A stretch of DNA of 64,000 bases from Falsiruegeria mediterranea M17 (GTDB lineage Bacteria; Pseudomonadota; Alphaproteobacteria; Rhodobacterales; Rhodobacteraceae), in assembly GCF_900302455.1 (NCBI RefSeq), contig NZ_ONZG01000002.1, positions 62,001-126,000 of the forward strand. The letters run 5' to 3'. This document shows, in pieces, positions 7,370-16,110 of this stretch (the first letter of the stretch is position 1; every line of letters starts with the position of its first letter). The notes under the pieces were generated by a model. That model saw only the letters and a list, made by a program, of their open reading frames with translations. It did not search any database and was not told the DNA's origin. Both the position numbers and the translations under genes were made by a program.

Positions 7370-8782
7370 TTGGCGGACTTGGTGACAGGCAAAGTCGATG
7401 CGGAATTTGCCGATGCAGGCGAACACAGGCTGAAGAACATCAAGAAGAAAACCGGCGTCTTGGTTTGGCCAGATCAAGCGGCCAAAACCCTGGCCACTCA
7501 AACGCGCCCCAATCGGACAGGCGCGTGGATGCTGACAGCGGTATTGGTGTTGGCGGCAGTTGCCACCTATCTCTTTGCACCTTGGTCCCAGGAAACAGCC
7601 GGATCAGGTGACCCCACACTTGCGGTCATGGCGTTCGACGACCAAAGCCCTGGCCCCGACCGCGGTTATCTGAGTGACGCAATCAGCGACGGCATCCTCA
7701 ACAGCCTTTCGCGCTACACCACCTTCAAGACACTCGCCCGGAATTCAACCTTCAAATTCAAAGGCCAGGACGCCAGTGTCGAAACGATACGCACGGCTCT
7801 GGGGACTGATCTGATCCTGAGCGGCAGCCAGCAGAAGGTCGGTGAAAACCTGATCATTTCGGTCCAATTGATCGACGCAAACACCGGCGATCACCTCTGG
7901 TCGGAACGGTTCGAGGGACAAGTTGAGCAGTTGTTCGAATTTCAGGACGAAATAATCCGCTCCGTCGCCGCAACCGTCGGCGGGCGCCTGTCTCATTACA
8001 CCGCACCAAAGGGGACGCGCAAAACGGTCACTGCCATGCATCTGGCCGCCGAAGGGTTCAGCCACTTTCGCAAACCGGGGCGAGAGGCAAACGCGCGGGC
8101 CACCCCCTATTACAAAGCCGCCATCGCCGCAGATCCCGACGCCTCGATCGGGTATTTGTCGATGGGATTTGTTCATTGGAGCGACTCCCACTACGCTAGC
8201 ACCAATGGAGAACGACAGGCAGAGCTGGACAAGGCTCAGGAATACGCCGACAAGGCTATCGCGCTGGACGCCGACAACTACCTGAACCTCTATTTGCTGG
8301 GCCGGTTGCAAGAATCCCAGGGCAACCTGCAAGCTGCACTACAGATCTATGGCAAGGTCAAACTGCTCAACCCCAGCTACTCGAACGTCTACCGTGCCAG
8401 CGGCTCCACCAAGATATTGGTGGGGGACATCGACGGCGCCATCGCTGACATCCGGCATGCGATCGCAATCGACCCGCTACACGATTGGTCCTACAAGACC
8501 GAGCTTGCCCTGGCGCTTTGGGCCAACGAGCAATGCGACACGGCCTTGGAAACCATCCAGCAGGTGGCGAACCTGCCATCACGAGCCCTGCCCAAACGCA
8601 TCGTGATCCAGGTTTGCGCAGGCAAGGTCGAGGCCGCGCGGACCTCTATGGCAGAGCTTCTAAAGGCCATTCCAAACCGAACGCTGCAGTTCGAGATCGA
8701 CCGCTATGCGGACGTATGGACCGCGCCCAGCGGGCTGGAGCGTTGGCTGAGTGACCTCAGAACCGCAGGAATGCCGGAATAG
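7370..8782 (+). CDS. Class III cyclase, C-terminal part with TolB-like and TPR regions (same broken gene)
   Basis: This is the 3' part of the gene begun at 6992, in the same frame after the TGA at 7355. It has the end of the cyclase domain (VTGKVDAEFADAGEHRLKNI), one membrane segment (about residues 51-70), a TolB/FlgO-like region (LAVMAFDDQSPGPDRGYLSD), and TPR-like helices to the end. This layout is common among rhizobial and roseobacter cyclases. The open frame can be entered at TTG 7370, but no good ribosome site is seen, so independent translation is doubtful. Intact, the protein would be about 596 residues. Confidence 0.78.
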   Translation: MADLVTGKVDAEFADAGEHRLKNIKKKTGVLVWPDQAAKTLATQTRPNRTGAWMLTAVLVLAAVATYLFAPWSQETAGSGDPTLAVMAFDDQSPGPDRGYLSDAISDGILNSLSRYTTFKTLARNSTFKFKGQDASVETIRTALGTDLILSGSQQKVGENLIISVQLIDANTGDHLWSERFEGQVEQLFEFQDEIIRSVAATVGGRLSHYTAPKGTRKTVTAMHLAAEGFSHFRKPGREANARATPYYKAAIAADPDASIGYLSMGFVHWSDSHYASTNGERQAELDKAQEYADKAIALDADNYLNLYLLGRLQESQGNLQAALQIYGKVKLLNPSYSNVYRASGSTKILVGDIDGAIADIRHAIAIDPLHDWSYKTELALALWANEQCDTALETIQQVANLPSRALPKRIVIQVCAGKVEAARTSMAELLKAIPNRTLQFEIDRYADVWTAPSGLERWLSDLRTAGMPE

Positions 8783-9126
8783 TCATCCTTGGCCCATATC
8801 CAACACATCGGTTCACCCAGCATGTATTTTGATCCACCCGCTCAGGTTGCCTCAATTTCTCCCGAATCCCGCCCCGGTTCGACCCTCCGCATGTCGCCGA
8901 ATCGCCCTGCCGAGCATGTAGGTTCAAGTGAATAACCCTTTGCATTGGTTAACCATTCCTTACTCCGCGTTCCCGCAATCACCTGAATCCATACCCAGCA
9001 ACCGGGTCTGTCGCGCAATCAGAAACAGTTCGCGAATTCGGCCTTAATCATGTCGAAAATTTGGCAAACTTCCCTCGCTTCTCTGGGTGCAGTCCAGAAC
9101 AGACAGCAACCCCGGAGGAACCCGCC
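8783..9126. other. Intergenic region, no gene found
   Basis: These 344 bases lie between the broken cyclase and the Hint gene. No open frame with a credible ribosome site or recognisable product was found on either strand. The stretch is more AT-rich than its surroundings between about 8920 and 9010, and a CCGGAGGA ribosome site for the Hint gene lies at its right end. Confidence 0.5.
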
Positions 9127-9684
9127 ATGCATCTCAAGCACCAAACCGCCTTTGCCCAGTTCACCGCAGCCCCCAAACTCCAGCCCGGCCTGATCGCTGG
9201 CACGCTTGTGGAAACACCCAACGGCTGGACCCGTGTCGAAGACGTGAGCATCGGGACACAAGTGGCCACCTTCGACGGCGACTTTCGCCCGGTGACACAG
9301 GTGACCCGGCAACCGGATGCCGACGCACTCTGGTGCGTCCCGGGTGGCACCCTGGGCGCCTGCTCGGACCTGCTGGTGGAGGCAGATCAGCACCTGGCCC
9401 TGACCCACCCTGCCTGCCGTCGCCTTTTTGGCCTACCAGTTGTTCTCGCCACGGTCTCGGCGCTCACGGGTCACGGCGGCATTCACCGCGTTCCAGGCAA
9501 ATCCGCCCCCGTCCACCGGCTGCACTTTGCCGAAGACGAAATCCTCTGGACCCAAACCGGTGCGCTGATCCACGCGGGCTTGGACGGGCATGACAGCCCC
9601 TATCGCAAGCTCGGCTATGGCGAGACCCGCGCGCTGCTGTTGATGATGCCGGATCACACCTACGCGCCCGATCTGGCGGCGTGA
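9127..9684 (+). CDS. Small Hint-domain protein (hedgehog/intein fold)
   Basis: This 185-residue protein is nearly all Hint domain: AGTLVETPNGWTRVEDVSIG (about residues 25-44) followed by TQVATFDGDFRPVTQV matches the first block, and VEADQHLALTH the block where a His-containing motif normally sits. In active Hint domains a Cys or Ser precedes the xxxGT motif; here that position reads Gly (PGLIAGT), so self-cleavage looks unlikely. ATG 9127 follows CCGGAGGA closely. Family members are frequent in roseobacters but of unknown role. It lies between the broken cyclase and purF. Confidence 0.8.
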   Translation: MHLKHQTAFAQFTAAPKLQPGLIAGTLVETPNGWTRVEDVSIGTQVATFDGDFRPVTQVTRQPDADALWCVPGGTLGACSDLLVEADQHLALTHPACRRLFGLPVVLATVSALTGHGGIHRVPGKSAPVHRLHFAEDEILWTQTGALIHAGLDGHDSPYRKLGYGETRALLLMMPDHTYAPDLAA

Positions 9685-10074
9685 AACCCTGCGTTTCCAC
9701 CTGCGGCAAAAAAGATATGTGATCCTTTCGTGACAGAACGGGCTTAAGGCATTATGTGGGGGCCGAACACTCGCAACGGAATCGGAGCTGCCTGCCTTGC
9801 CTAGCCCGCAGATGCCCCCCGCCGCCCGCACCGGCCCCTCACTCAGGGTCGTGCCAAAACAGACATTCGACGCACCAAAACTGTCCCCGGACAGGTAACC
9901 GCACAACAGGTCCGCCCCGGTGCTGTCGAGTTGATGCTGCAATCGACGCTCCTCTTGGGCCGATCTTGACCTATACTGCCGCCACACGCGCCTAAACAGG
10001 CCGTCACGGCATCAAGAACAAGCAACTGCAGCAAAACCTCACGCGGATTGATCCGCAGATTTTGGAGCCCTTAC
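9685..10074. other. Intergenic region upstream of purF
   Basis: These 390 bases hold no credible gene. A good -10-like hexamer TATACT occurs at 9972-9977, about 100 bases before the purF start, but without a convincing -35 at the right distance. The purF ribosome site TTGGAG is at 10061-10066. The middle part is C-rich and shows no repeat structure. Confidence 0.4.
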
Positions 10075-11595
10075 ATGTGCGGGATTTTGGGGATCGCAAG
10101 CCGGACAGACGAAGTCTTTGCCGAGATCTATGACGGTCTGCTGATGTTGCAGCATCGCGGTCAGGACGCGTCGGGCATCGTGACTTATACCGGCGAGAAC
10201 TTTCGCGAGCGCAAGGCCAACGGTCTGGTCAAGGATGTGTTCAAGGCCGAAGACGCCGAAACCCTGCGGGGCAAGATCGGCATGGGCCACGTGCGCTACC
10301 CCACCGCCGGATCGTTGTCGGCGGCCGAGGCGCAGCCGTTTTTTGTGAACGCGCCCTACGGCATCTACCTTGTCCACAACGGCAACATCACCAATACCGA
10401 AGAGCAGCGCGAAAAGGTCACCGCGAAATACAGCCGCCACCTGCGCACCACATCGGATTCCGAAATCCTGCTGAACGTGCTGGCCGACAAGGTCGCCGAC
10501 GCGATCAAGGTCAACGGCAACGCCGACCCGATCCGCAACCTGTTCGCGGGCGTGAAAATGACCATGGAGCGTATCCAGGGTGCCTATTCCGTCATCTGCC
10601 TGATCGCAGGCGTTGGCATGCTGGCCTTCCGCGACCCCCACGGCATCCGCCCGCTGTCGGTGGCCAAGCGTGACGCGGACGGAGACGGTGATGATTACGC
10701 CTTTGCGTCCGAGGACGTGGCCTTTGGTATCAACGGCTTCACCAAACTGCGCGACCTGAAACCCGGCGAGGCGATGCTGGTCGATCTCGATGGCAACCTG
10801 CACGAGTTCCAAGCGGTCGAAGGCAACCTGACGCCGTGCATCTTTGAATACGTGTACCTCGCCCGTCCGGATTCGCTGCTGGACGGGATCTCGGTCTACA
10901 AGACCCAGATGCGCATGGGCCAGACGCTGGCCAAACAGATCGAGGACAGCGGCTTGGATATCGACCGCATCATCCCCGTCCCCGACAGCGCGCGTCCTGT
11001 GGCGCTCGAAGTCGCCAAGGCCACCGGCATCCCCTATCGCGAGGGTCTGGTGAAGAACCGCTATGTCGGCCGCACCTTCATCATGCCCGGTCAGGCCGAG
11101 CGCCAGAAATCGGTGCGCCGCAAGCTGAACGCCATCCCGCTGGAATTCGACGGCCACAACGTACTGCTGATCGACGATTCCATCGTGCGCGGCAACACCA
11201 TCAAGAAGATCGTCCAGATGTGCCGCGAGGCCGGAGCCAAAAAGGTCTACATCGCCTCTGCCTCACCTCCTGTGATCTACCCCAATGTGTACGGCATCGA
11301 CATGCCCACCAAACACGAGTTGGTCGCCAACGGCAAAGAGATCGAGGAGATCCGCGAAGAATTGGGCGCGGACGCCCTGTTCTACCAAAACCTCGACGAC
11401 TTGATCTGGGCCGCGCAAGAGGGCAACCCTGAAATCAAACAGTTCGACTGCTCCTGCTTTGACGGCAACTACATCACCGGCCTCGGTGACAGCTATCTGG
11501 AGACCCTGGAATCCAGCAGTCGCGTGAGCCAGAAGATCGAAGACATGCCCGGCACCGGTTCCTCCTGGAACGCGGCCAAATTGGCTTCGGGCTGA
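10075..11595 (+). CDS. purF: Amidophosphoribosyltransferase
   Basis: This is a 506-residue PurF, catalysing the first committed step of purine synthesis (PRPP plus glutamine to phosphoribosylamine). ATG 10075 was chosen because the glutaminase nucleophile must be Cys2 after removal of Met1 (MCGILGIAS); an upstream in-frame ATG would bury it. LMLQHRGQDASG and GHVRYPTAG belong to the N-terminal Ntn domain. The PRPP motif VLLIDDSIVRGNT is at about 363-375. A C-x-C pair near residue 458 (FDCSCFDG) resembles the iron-sulfur ligands of Bacillus-type PurF, although no propeptide is present. Confidence 0.97.
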   Translation: MCGILGIASRTDEVFAEIYDGLLMLQHRGQDASGIVTYTGENFRERKANGLVKDVFKAEDAETLRGKIGMGHVRYPTAGSLSAAEAQPFFVNAPYGIYLVHNGNITNTEEQREKVTAKYSRHLRTTSDSEILLNVLADKVADAIKVNGNADPIRNLFAGVKMTMERIQGAYSVICLIAGVGMLAFRDPHGIRPLSVAKRDADGDGDDYAFASEDVAFGINGFTKLRDLKPGEAMLVDLDGNLHEFQAVEGNLTPCIFEYVYLARPDSLLDGISVYKTQMRMGQTLAKQIEDSGLDIDRIIPVPDSARPVALEVAKATGIPYREGLVKNRYVGRTFIMPGQAERQKSVRRKLNAIPLEFDGHNVLLIDDSIVRGNTIKKIVQMCREAGAKKVYIASASPPVIYPNVYGIDMPTKHELVANGKEIEEIREELGADALFYQNLDDLIWAAQEGNPEIKQFDCSCFDGNYITGLGDSYLETLESSSRVSQKIEDMPGTGSSWNAAKLASG

Positions 11596-11636
11596 CATTC
11601 ATTGCCACAGCGTTGAACCGGTTTGGGATTGACCAA

Positions 11637-11664
11637 GCTTCAGACAGGTCTCTCTGTCTGAAGC
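11637..11664. repeat. Perfect 11-bp inverted repeat after purF
   Basis: GCTTCAGACAG (11637-11647) and CTGTCTGAAGC (11654-11664) form a perfect stem with a 6-base loop 41 bases after the purF stop. No T-run follows on the plus strand, so it is a poor intrinsic terminator on its own. It may act as a 3'-end stabiliser or a factor-dependent end. Confidence 0.6.
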
Positions 11665-11743
11665 CTCGGCACGCACCAATCAAATCCGCTGGCGTTGACG
11701 AGGACTAGCACCAAAGCAGTCTACGCAAGGTGCCTTTAAACGC

Positions 11744-11773
11744 AAAACGCGGCCCACAAACGGGGCCGCGTTT
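11744..11773 (-). terminator. Terminator of the cold-shock gene
   Basis: On the minus strand AAACGCGGCCC and GGGCCGCGTTT form a perfect 11-bp stem with a 7-base loop, ending in TTTT. It begins 25 bases after the stop of the cold-shock gene. Confidence 0.85.
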
Positions 11774-11797
11774 CCAAAGCTCTACGATTGTAGAGAC

Positions 11798-12004
11798 TTA
11801 TGCCAGTGCGATGTTCGACGCGGACTCGCGGCCATCACGGCCCGGCTCGATGTCGAAAGTAACTTTCTGGTTGTCGGCGAGGCCGGTCAAGCCCGCCCGC
11901 TCGATAGCAGAGATGTGTACAAACACGTCTTTGCTGCCGCCGTCGGGCGCGATGAAGCCGAAGCCTTTAGTTGCGTTGAACCATTTTACGGTGCCAGTGG
12001 CCAT
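11798..12004 (-). CDS. CspA-family cold-shock protein
   Basis: This 68-residue single cold-shock domain carries both RNA-binding motifs: KGFGFIAPD (RNP1, about residues 13-21) and VFVHISAIE (RNP2, about 27-35). It binds single-stranded RNA or DNA and acts as an RNA chaperone. Length and sequence are normal for alphaproteobacterial Csp proteins. It is followed by a strong terminator. TAGGAGACTACGG lies just before the start, in a leader that may be long, as is usual for this family. Which csp paralogue this is cannot be judged. Confidence 0.95.
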   Translation of the reverse strand: MATGTVKWFNATKGFGFIAPDGGSKDVFVHISAIERAGLTGLADNQKVTFDIEPGRDGRESASNIALA

Positions 12005-12394
12005 ATCCGTAGTCTCCTATTGGTGCTGCCCGCGTTGGTGCGTCAGCTTGGCGTTGTCGGTCTGGATCGAAAGACTGAACGCCGTGAACGGGAGACAGTT
12101 GGTCGAAAAAGAAAAACGTTAGCGATCCAGCATATGGGGCGCATCGACGCGGATCGCAAGGGGTGATTTGCATTATTTCAAAAAAATGGTCGCCTTGCTG
12201 TTTCCGCACGTTCAACGTCGGTGGCAATCTGTGACGACCTGCGTTCACCTCAAGGTTGGCGCACTCTGGCGGTTCACCGTGCAGTTGCAGCGAAACCTCG
12301 CGCACCGGATATCCCCCCCCTCTTTAACCTCCCACACAGGCCTGATAGGCCCCCTTTTCGGTAAACCAGTTCCGAGCTTTTTGGGGAAACGCTC
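12005..12394. other. Divergent intergenic region with probable csp leader
   Basis: This is a 390-base gap between the divergent csp gene and the small gene at 12395. On the minus strand the last 150 or so bases before csp hold a T-rich stretch (GTTTTTCTTTTTCG, 12104-12117) and a ribosome site TAGGAG, consistent with a structured 5' leader. No hexamer pair is convincing enough to call as the promoter. No gene was found. Confidence 0.4.
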
Positions 12395-12643
12395 ATGTCC
12401 AATTCCACCGTCAACAAGGCGGCCACTCAGCCGGGTTCGCTCAAACGCAACAGCACCTCCGTTTTGGGTGTCTTTGGCGCCCAAGACGACATGCGCGCGC
12501 TGGTGCGCACCTCTTCGGGTCGTGTGAAACAGATCAAGCCCGGCGCGCGGATCAATTCCGCCAAGGTCGTCGGCATCGACAAAGACGGGGTGATCCTGCA
12601 AAAAAACGGCCGGACAGAGCGGCTGAACATCGCGGGCAGTTGA
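12395..12643 (+). CDS. Small conserved protein, GspC/PilP-like segment
   Basis: This is an 82-residue soluble protein without signal or membrane segment. Its second half, ALVRTSSGRVKQIKPGARIN followed by SAKVVGIDKDGVILQKNGR and TERLNI, is the small beta-rich pattern found in the periplasmic homology region of GspC and PilP pilus-assembly proteins (property, threshold, then 'V..I..DGV.L...G...RL'). Here it stands free, with no secretion or pilus genes nearby, so a secretion role is not supported. GGGGAAAC precedes ATG 12395. The SDR gene follows 42 bases downstream. Confidence 0.65.
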   Translation: MSNSTVNKAATQPGSLKRNSTSVLGVFGAQDDMRALVRTSSGRVKQIKPGARINSAKVVGIDKDGVILQKNGRTERLNIAGS

Positions 12644-12685
12644 TCTGCCCTTGACGGGTCACGCAACTGGGTTCAAACCGCGCCC

Positions 12686-13330
12686 ATGACCGATGCACCT
12701 AAACTTGCCCTGATCACTGGCGCCTCGCGCGGCCTTGGCGCCGCTTTGGCCGAAGCGCTTGCGCCAACCCATCACATCATCGCCGTGGCCCGCACCACTG
12801 GTGCGCTCGAAGAGCTGGATGACCGCATTCAGGCAGCGGGCGGAACCGCAACGCTGGCGCCCATGGACATCACCGATCCCAACGCCATGGCAACGCTCTG
12901 CCGGGGCATTCATGACCGCTGGGGCAAGCTGGACCTGTGGCTGCACACCGCCATCCACGCCGCGCCGCTGACGCCTGCAAACTTTGTCGATCCCAAGGAT
13001 TGGAACAAATCGCTGGCGATCAACACCACTGCAACCTCGGTCCTGATCCCCTATGTCGCGCCGTTGCTGGGCCACGAGGGGCATGCTGTCTTCTTTGACG
13101 ATCCAAAGGCGGGCGAGAAGTTTTTCGGCACCTACGGCGCCACCAAAGGCGCGCAGATGGCACTTGCCCGCAGTTGGGCGGCCGAGACGGTCAACACTGG
13201 CCCGCGTGTCACAATTGTCGAACCTGCTCCTATGCCGACCGCTCTGCGCGCGCGCTTCCACCCGGGCGAGGACCGCGAAGCGTTGGCCTCGGTCTCGGAT
13301 GAGGCCGCAAAGATCGTCGCCAGCCTCTAA
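12686..13330 (+). CDS. Short-chain dehydrogenase/reductase (SDR)
   Basis: This is a 214-residue SDR. The cofactor motif GASRGLGAA (TGxxxGxG type, about residues 12-20) and the active-site YGATK (about 152-156) are present. Two usual landmarks deviate: the NNAG block reads LHTAIHAA, and the catalytic Ser region reads VFFDDPKAG, with no obvious Ser at the expected spacing. The substrate is unknown. Its stop is 3 bases from the convergent stop of the Rieske oxygenase gene. Confidence 0.85.
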   Translation: MTDAPKLALITGASRGLGAALAEALAPTHHIIAVARTTGALEELDDRIQAAGGTATLAPMDITDPNAMATLCRGIHDRWGKLDLWLHTAIHAAPLTPANFVDPKDWNKSLAINTTATSVLIPYVAPLLGHEGHAVFFDDPKAGEKFFGTYGATKGAQMALARSWAAETVNTGPRVTIVEPAPMPTALRARFHPGEDREALASVSDEAAKIVASL

Positions 13331-13333
13331 CCC

Positions 13334-14455
13334 TCAGATCGCGCTGCTGTACCAGCGCGCGAAACTGGCCACATTCGGCTCCAGATCCGGCTGAAACCGC
13401 CCCGGCACCGCGTCGGGGCATTCCATCCCGCGTTGCTGGTTGACCAGAGCGGGCACATCTTCGGCCAAGGCCGCATCCAGCCGCTCCAGATAGGCCGCCA
13501 CGCGGGTGTCAAACCCCGGCAGCGCGCAGGTCTCAGGGTGGAAACAGGCCGTCTGCACCACCTTGCAGCGGTTTGGGCTCTGCGGGTAAGCCTCGTAACA
13601 CCATAGCGCATCCTTGTTGGCCGCAAACGTCATGTTCGGAAACACCCAGGTATAGCGCGCGCCTTGCATCGCTTGCCCCATCAGCCCCGGCATATCGGGC
13701 AGCGCATTGTCCTGCGCACTCTCCAACAGCGCCCCGGTGCCCTCGGTCCGCCCAAACTGCGTGGCAAAGGCCCCAGCCACCTGATCCGCCGGATCGGGTG
13801 TAGCGTAGATGCTGTCGATGGAATCCGGGTGCACAAACGGCAGGTGGTAGTATTCGTTGAAGACTTCCAAAAACATCTTCCAATTGCAATCGACCTCCAA
13901 CTCGCGCCGCCGCACGGTTTGCAGCTTGGCCAATGGCCAGGGCGCGTGGATGTCCAGAAAATCCCCAAGATGATCATCCAGCGGACCCGCCGTTTGATCC
14001 AGGCAGACAAAGACAAACCCAGCCCGCTCTTCGGCGCGATAGGCGATCAACCCGTTGTCAGCGCGATCAAACCCCTTGGCCGCCTCCATCTGAGGTGCCG
14101 AAACCAGCCGCCCGTCAAGCGCATAGAACCAGGAATGAAACGGGCAACGGATACCCTTGCAGGTCCCTTCACCGTCTACCAGCCGCGCGCCCCGATGACG
14201 GCAAGAGTTGGCAAAAGCGCGTAAGCCTCCATCCTTGTCGCGCAGCAACAAAACGGTCTGGCCCGCAAAATCCAACGTGATGTAATCCCCGGTACCCGCC
14301 ACCATGTCCGAGCGCCCGACGCCAACCCAGCCACGGCGGAAAAACCTTTCTACCTCAGCGTGTTGCGCACCGTCTGTAACGTAGCACTGCGGCGGCAGGC
14401 TTGATGCCTCTTCCGCCGTTCTGCGGCAGTTCTCAAACGCCAACTCGTCCCGCAT
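13334..14455 (-). CDS. Rieske aromatic-ring/quaternary-amine oxygenase, alpha subunit
   Basis: This 373-residue Rieske non-heme iron oxygenase has the [2Fe-2S] ligands in CRHRGARLV and CPFHSW (CxH, then CxxH, about residues 86-109). Its mononuclear iron ligands are in NEYYHLPFVHPD (about 199-210). Such enzymes hydroxylate aromatic rings or demethylate quaternary amines using electrons from a separate reductase. No reductase or beta subunit is adjacent, so the substrate is open. It is transcribed downstream of the DUF815 ATPase after a 93-base gap. Confidence 0.9.
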   Translation of the reverse strand: MRDELAFENCRRTAEEASSLPPQCYVTDGAQHAEVERFFRRGWVGVGRSDMVAGTGDYITLDFAGQTVLLLRDKDGGLRAFANSCRHRGARLVDGEGTCKGIRCPFHSWFYALDGRLVSAPQMEAAKGFDRADNGLIAYRAEERAGFVFVCLDQTAGPLDDHLGDFLDIHAPWPLAKLQTVRRRELEVDCNWKMFLEVFNEYYHLPFVHPDSIDSIYATPDPADQVAGAFATQFGRTEGTGALLESAQDNALPDMPGLMGQAMQGARYTWVFPNMTFAANKDALWCYEAYPQSPNRCKVVQTACFHPETCALPGFDTRVAAYLERLDAALAEDVPALVNQQRGMECPDAVPGRFQPDLEPNVASFARWYSSAI

Positions 14456-14548
14456 GGCTGATGTCCTCCCTGACTGGCTGCAACCATGTCGCGTCAGAGG
14501 TTTCAGCCTGTCTGTTCAGAAAACGTCATGGTCGACGGTTTCGGATGC

Positions 14549-15391
14549 CTATCCCAAGGCGACGCCGTTCCGTCCTGCCAGATCGCAGAAAAACTGCCAG
14601 GCGACCCGGCCCGAGCGCGCCCCGCGCGTGGCCTGCCATTCGATCGCTTCGGCCCGCAGGGTGACCGCGTCGATGCTGAGACCATAGGCCTCGCAATAGC
14701 CGTTGATCATCGCCAGGTATTCGTCCTGATCACAGGGGTGAAAGCCCAACCACAACCCAAACCGATCCGACAGCGAGACCTTCTCCTCGACCGCCTCGGA
14801 GGGGTTGATTGCGCTCTGACGCTCGTTTTCGATCATGTCACGCGGCATCAGATGGCGGCGGTTCGACGTGGCGTAGAACAGCACATTCTCGGGCCGCCCC
14901 TCGATCCCCCCATCCAGCACCGCCTTGAGGCTTTTGTAATGCTGGTCATCGTGGCTGAACGACAGGTCGTCACAGAACAGGATGAACCGATGTTGCGCCC
15001 CCCGCAGATGGTTCAGCAAGCGACCGACGGACGGCAGATCCTCGCGCTGCAACTCGACCAGTTTCAAATCCGGGAAATCTGCATGAACCGCGCCATGCAC
15101 GGCCTTGACAAGGCTGGACTTTCCCATGCCTCGCGCACCCCACAAAAGCGCATTGTTGGCGCCATATCCGGCCGCAAAACGACGGGTGTTGTCAAGCAGC
15201 GTGTCACGCGACCGGTTGATCCCGACCAACAGTTCCAGCGCCACCCGGTTGACCTGAGGCACCGGCGTCAGACGGTCCGGCTCCACATGCCAGACAAAGG
15301 CGCTAGCGCTGTCGAAATCAGGGGCCGCCAAGGGGGCTGGCGACATCCGCTCCAAAGCTTCGGCGATGCGGGTAAATTCTGATTGATCCAT
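14549..15391 (-). CDS. DUF815 family AAA-type ATPase
   Basis: This 280-residue ATPase has Walker A GARGMGKSS (about residues 85-93) and Walker B RFILFCDDLSF (about 130-140), followed by the DUF815 landmarks LDGGIEGRPENVLFYATSNRRHL and FGLWLGFHPCDQDEYL. DUF815 proteins are widespread in proteobacteria, with no settled function. Met at 15391 was chosen over an upstream in-frame Met because GGAGGAGG sits 6-13 bases before it. The upstream gap to the gene at 15597 is AT-rich. Confidence 0.88.
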   Translation of the reverse strand: MDQSEFTRIAEALERMSPAPLAAPDFDSASAFVWHVEPDRLTPVPQVNRVALELLVGINRSRDTLLDNTRRFAAGYGANNALLWGARGMGKSSLVKAVHGAVHADFPDLKLVELQREDLPSVGRLLNHLRGAQHRFILFCDDLSFSHDDQHYKSLKAVLDGGIEGRPENVLFYATSNRRHLMPRDMIENERQSAINPSEAVEEKVSLSDRFGLWLGFHPCDQDEYLAMINGYCEAYGLSIDAVTLRAEAIEWQATRGARSGRVAWQFFCDLAGRNGVALG

Positions 15392-15596
15392 TGGGCCGCC
15401 TCCTCCTTGCCTTTTAGGCAGACAAAGCACGAACATAGTACAGGGGCAAGCACCATATGGGGATCTTTTAGCCTCTGATCCTTATTTTAACTTTTGCATT
15501 GAGCTACCGGTGAAATGCCTTGTTACCCTCTTTGTTAAATGGCACGGTTGCCCGAACATAACGCCCAATAGTGGCTAGAAACTCGAACTTATCAAA

Positions 15597-16073
15597 ATGA
15601 CAACAAAAGAGCGCTTCATGATCTTTGCCAGATTGCGAATGACATCTCTATTGGTCGCGGCATGTGCTGCGATCGTAGTTATGGTACAACCTGCCAAAGG
15701 CGAGACCGCCAAAGACACGGCATGCCAAATTAGGGACGCGCTCCTAGTTAGCAGATCGAAGGGAATAGACGCCTTTAAATCCGCCATGAGAACAGCCGAC
15801 ACGACTCAACTCTCAGCTTTGGAAGGATCACTTGGTGCGCTCCCCCAAAGATTCGACCAGGGCAAAATCCTTGAGATTGCCCGAGTAGACGACCTCGTGG
15901 CCGAGTATATGATCGTTATGTATTCGAAAGACGTTTCTAATATTTTTTTCAGGGTCATCTTTCAAAAGATCCAGGGTGCGCACGCGCTGACTTTCGTACA
16001 TTTCACCGGAAAATTTCGAACGTCACTGGCAGAATGGCCCATATTTGCTTCACCAAAACCAGTGACCTGTTAG
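15597..16073 (+). CDS. Hypothetical secreted protein
   Basis: This is a 158-residue protein (or 151 if translation starts at ATG 15618) with a signal peptide core TSLLVAACAAIVVMVQPAKG and a likely cut near residue 35. The mature part has a single early Cys (TACQIRDALL) and no motif I recognise. Base composition here is clearly more AT-rich than in flanking genes, and codons such as ATA, TTA and AGA occur, suggesting recent acquisition or weak selection. No good ribosome site was seen for either start, so expression is uncertain. Confidence 0.55.
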   Translation: MTTKERFMIFARLRMTSLLVAACAAIVVMVQPAKGETAKDTACQIRDALLVSRSKGIDAFKSAMRTADTTQLSALEGSLGALPQRFDQGKILEIARVDDLVAEYMIVMYSKDVSNIFFRVIFQKIQGAHALTFVHFTGKFRTSLAEWPIFASPKPVTC

Positions 16074-16110
16074 GGGTGAAACTCGAAATCTCTGCAAATC
16101 CAACTTCGGG

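Noticed and set aside
12395-12643. Pilus or type II secretion component
   Set aside because: Only a short GspC/PilP-like segment is present, without a membrane anchor or any secretion genes nearby, so a secretion role was not assigned.
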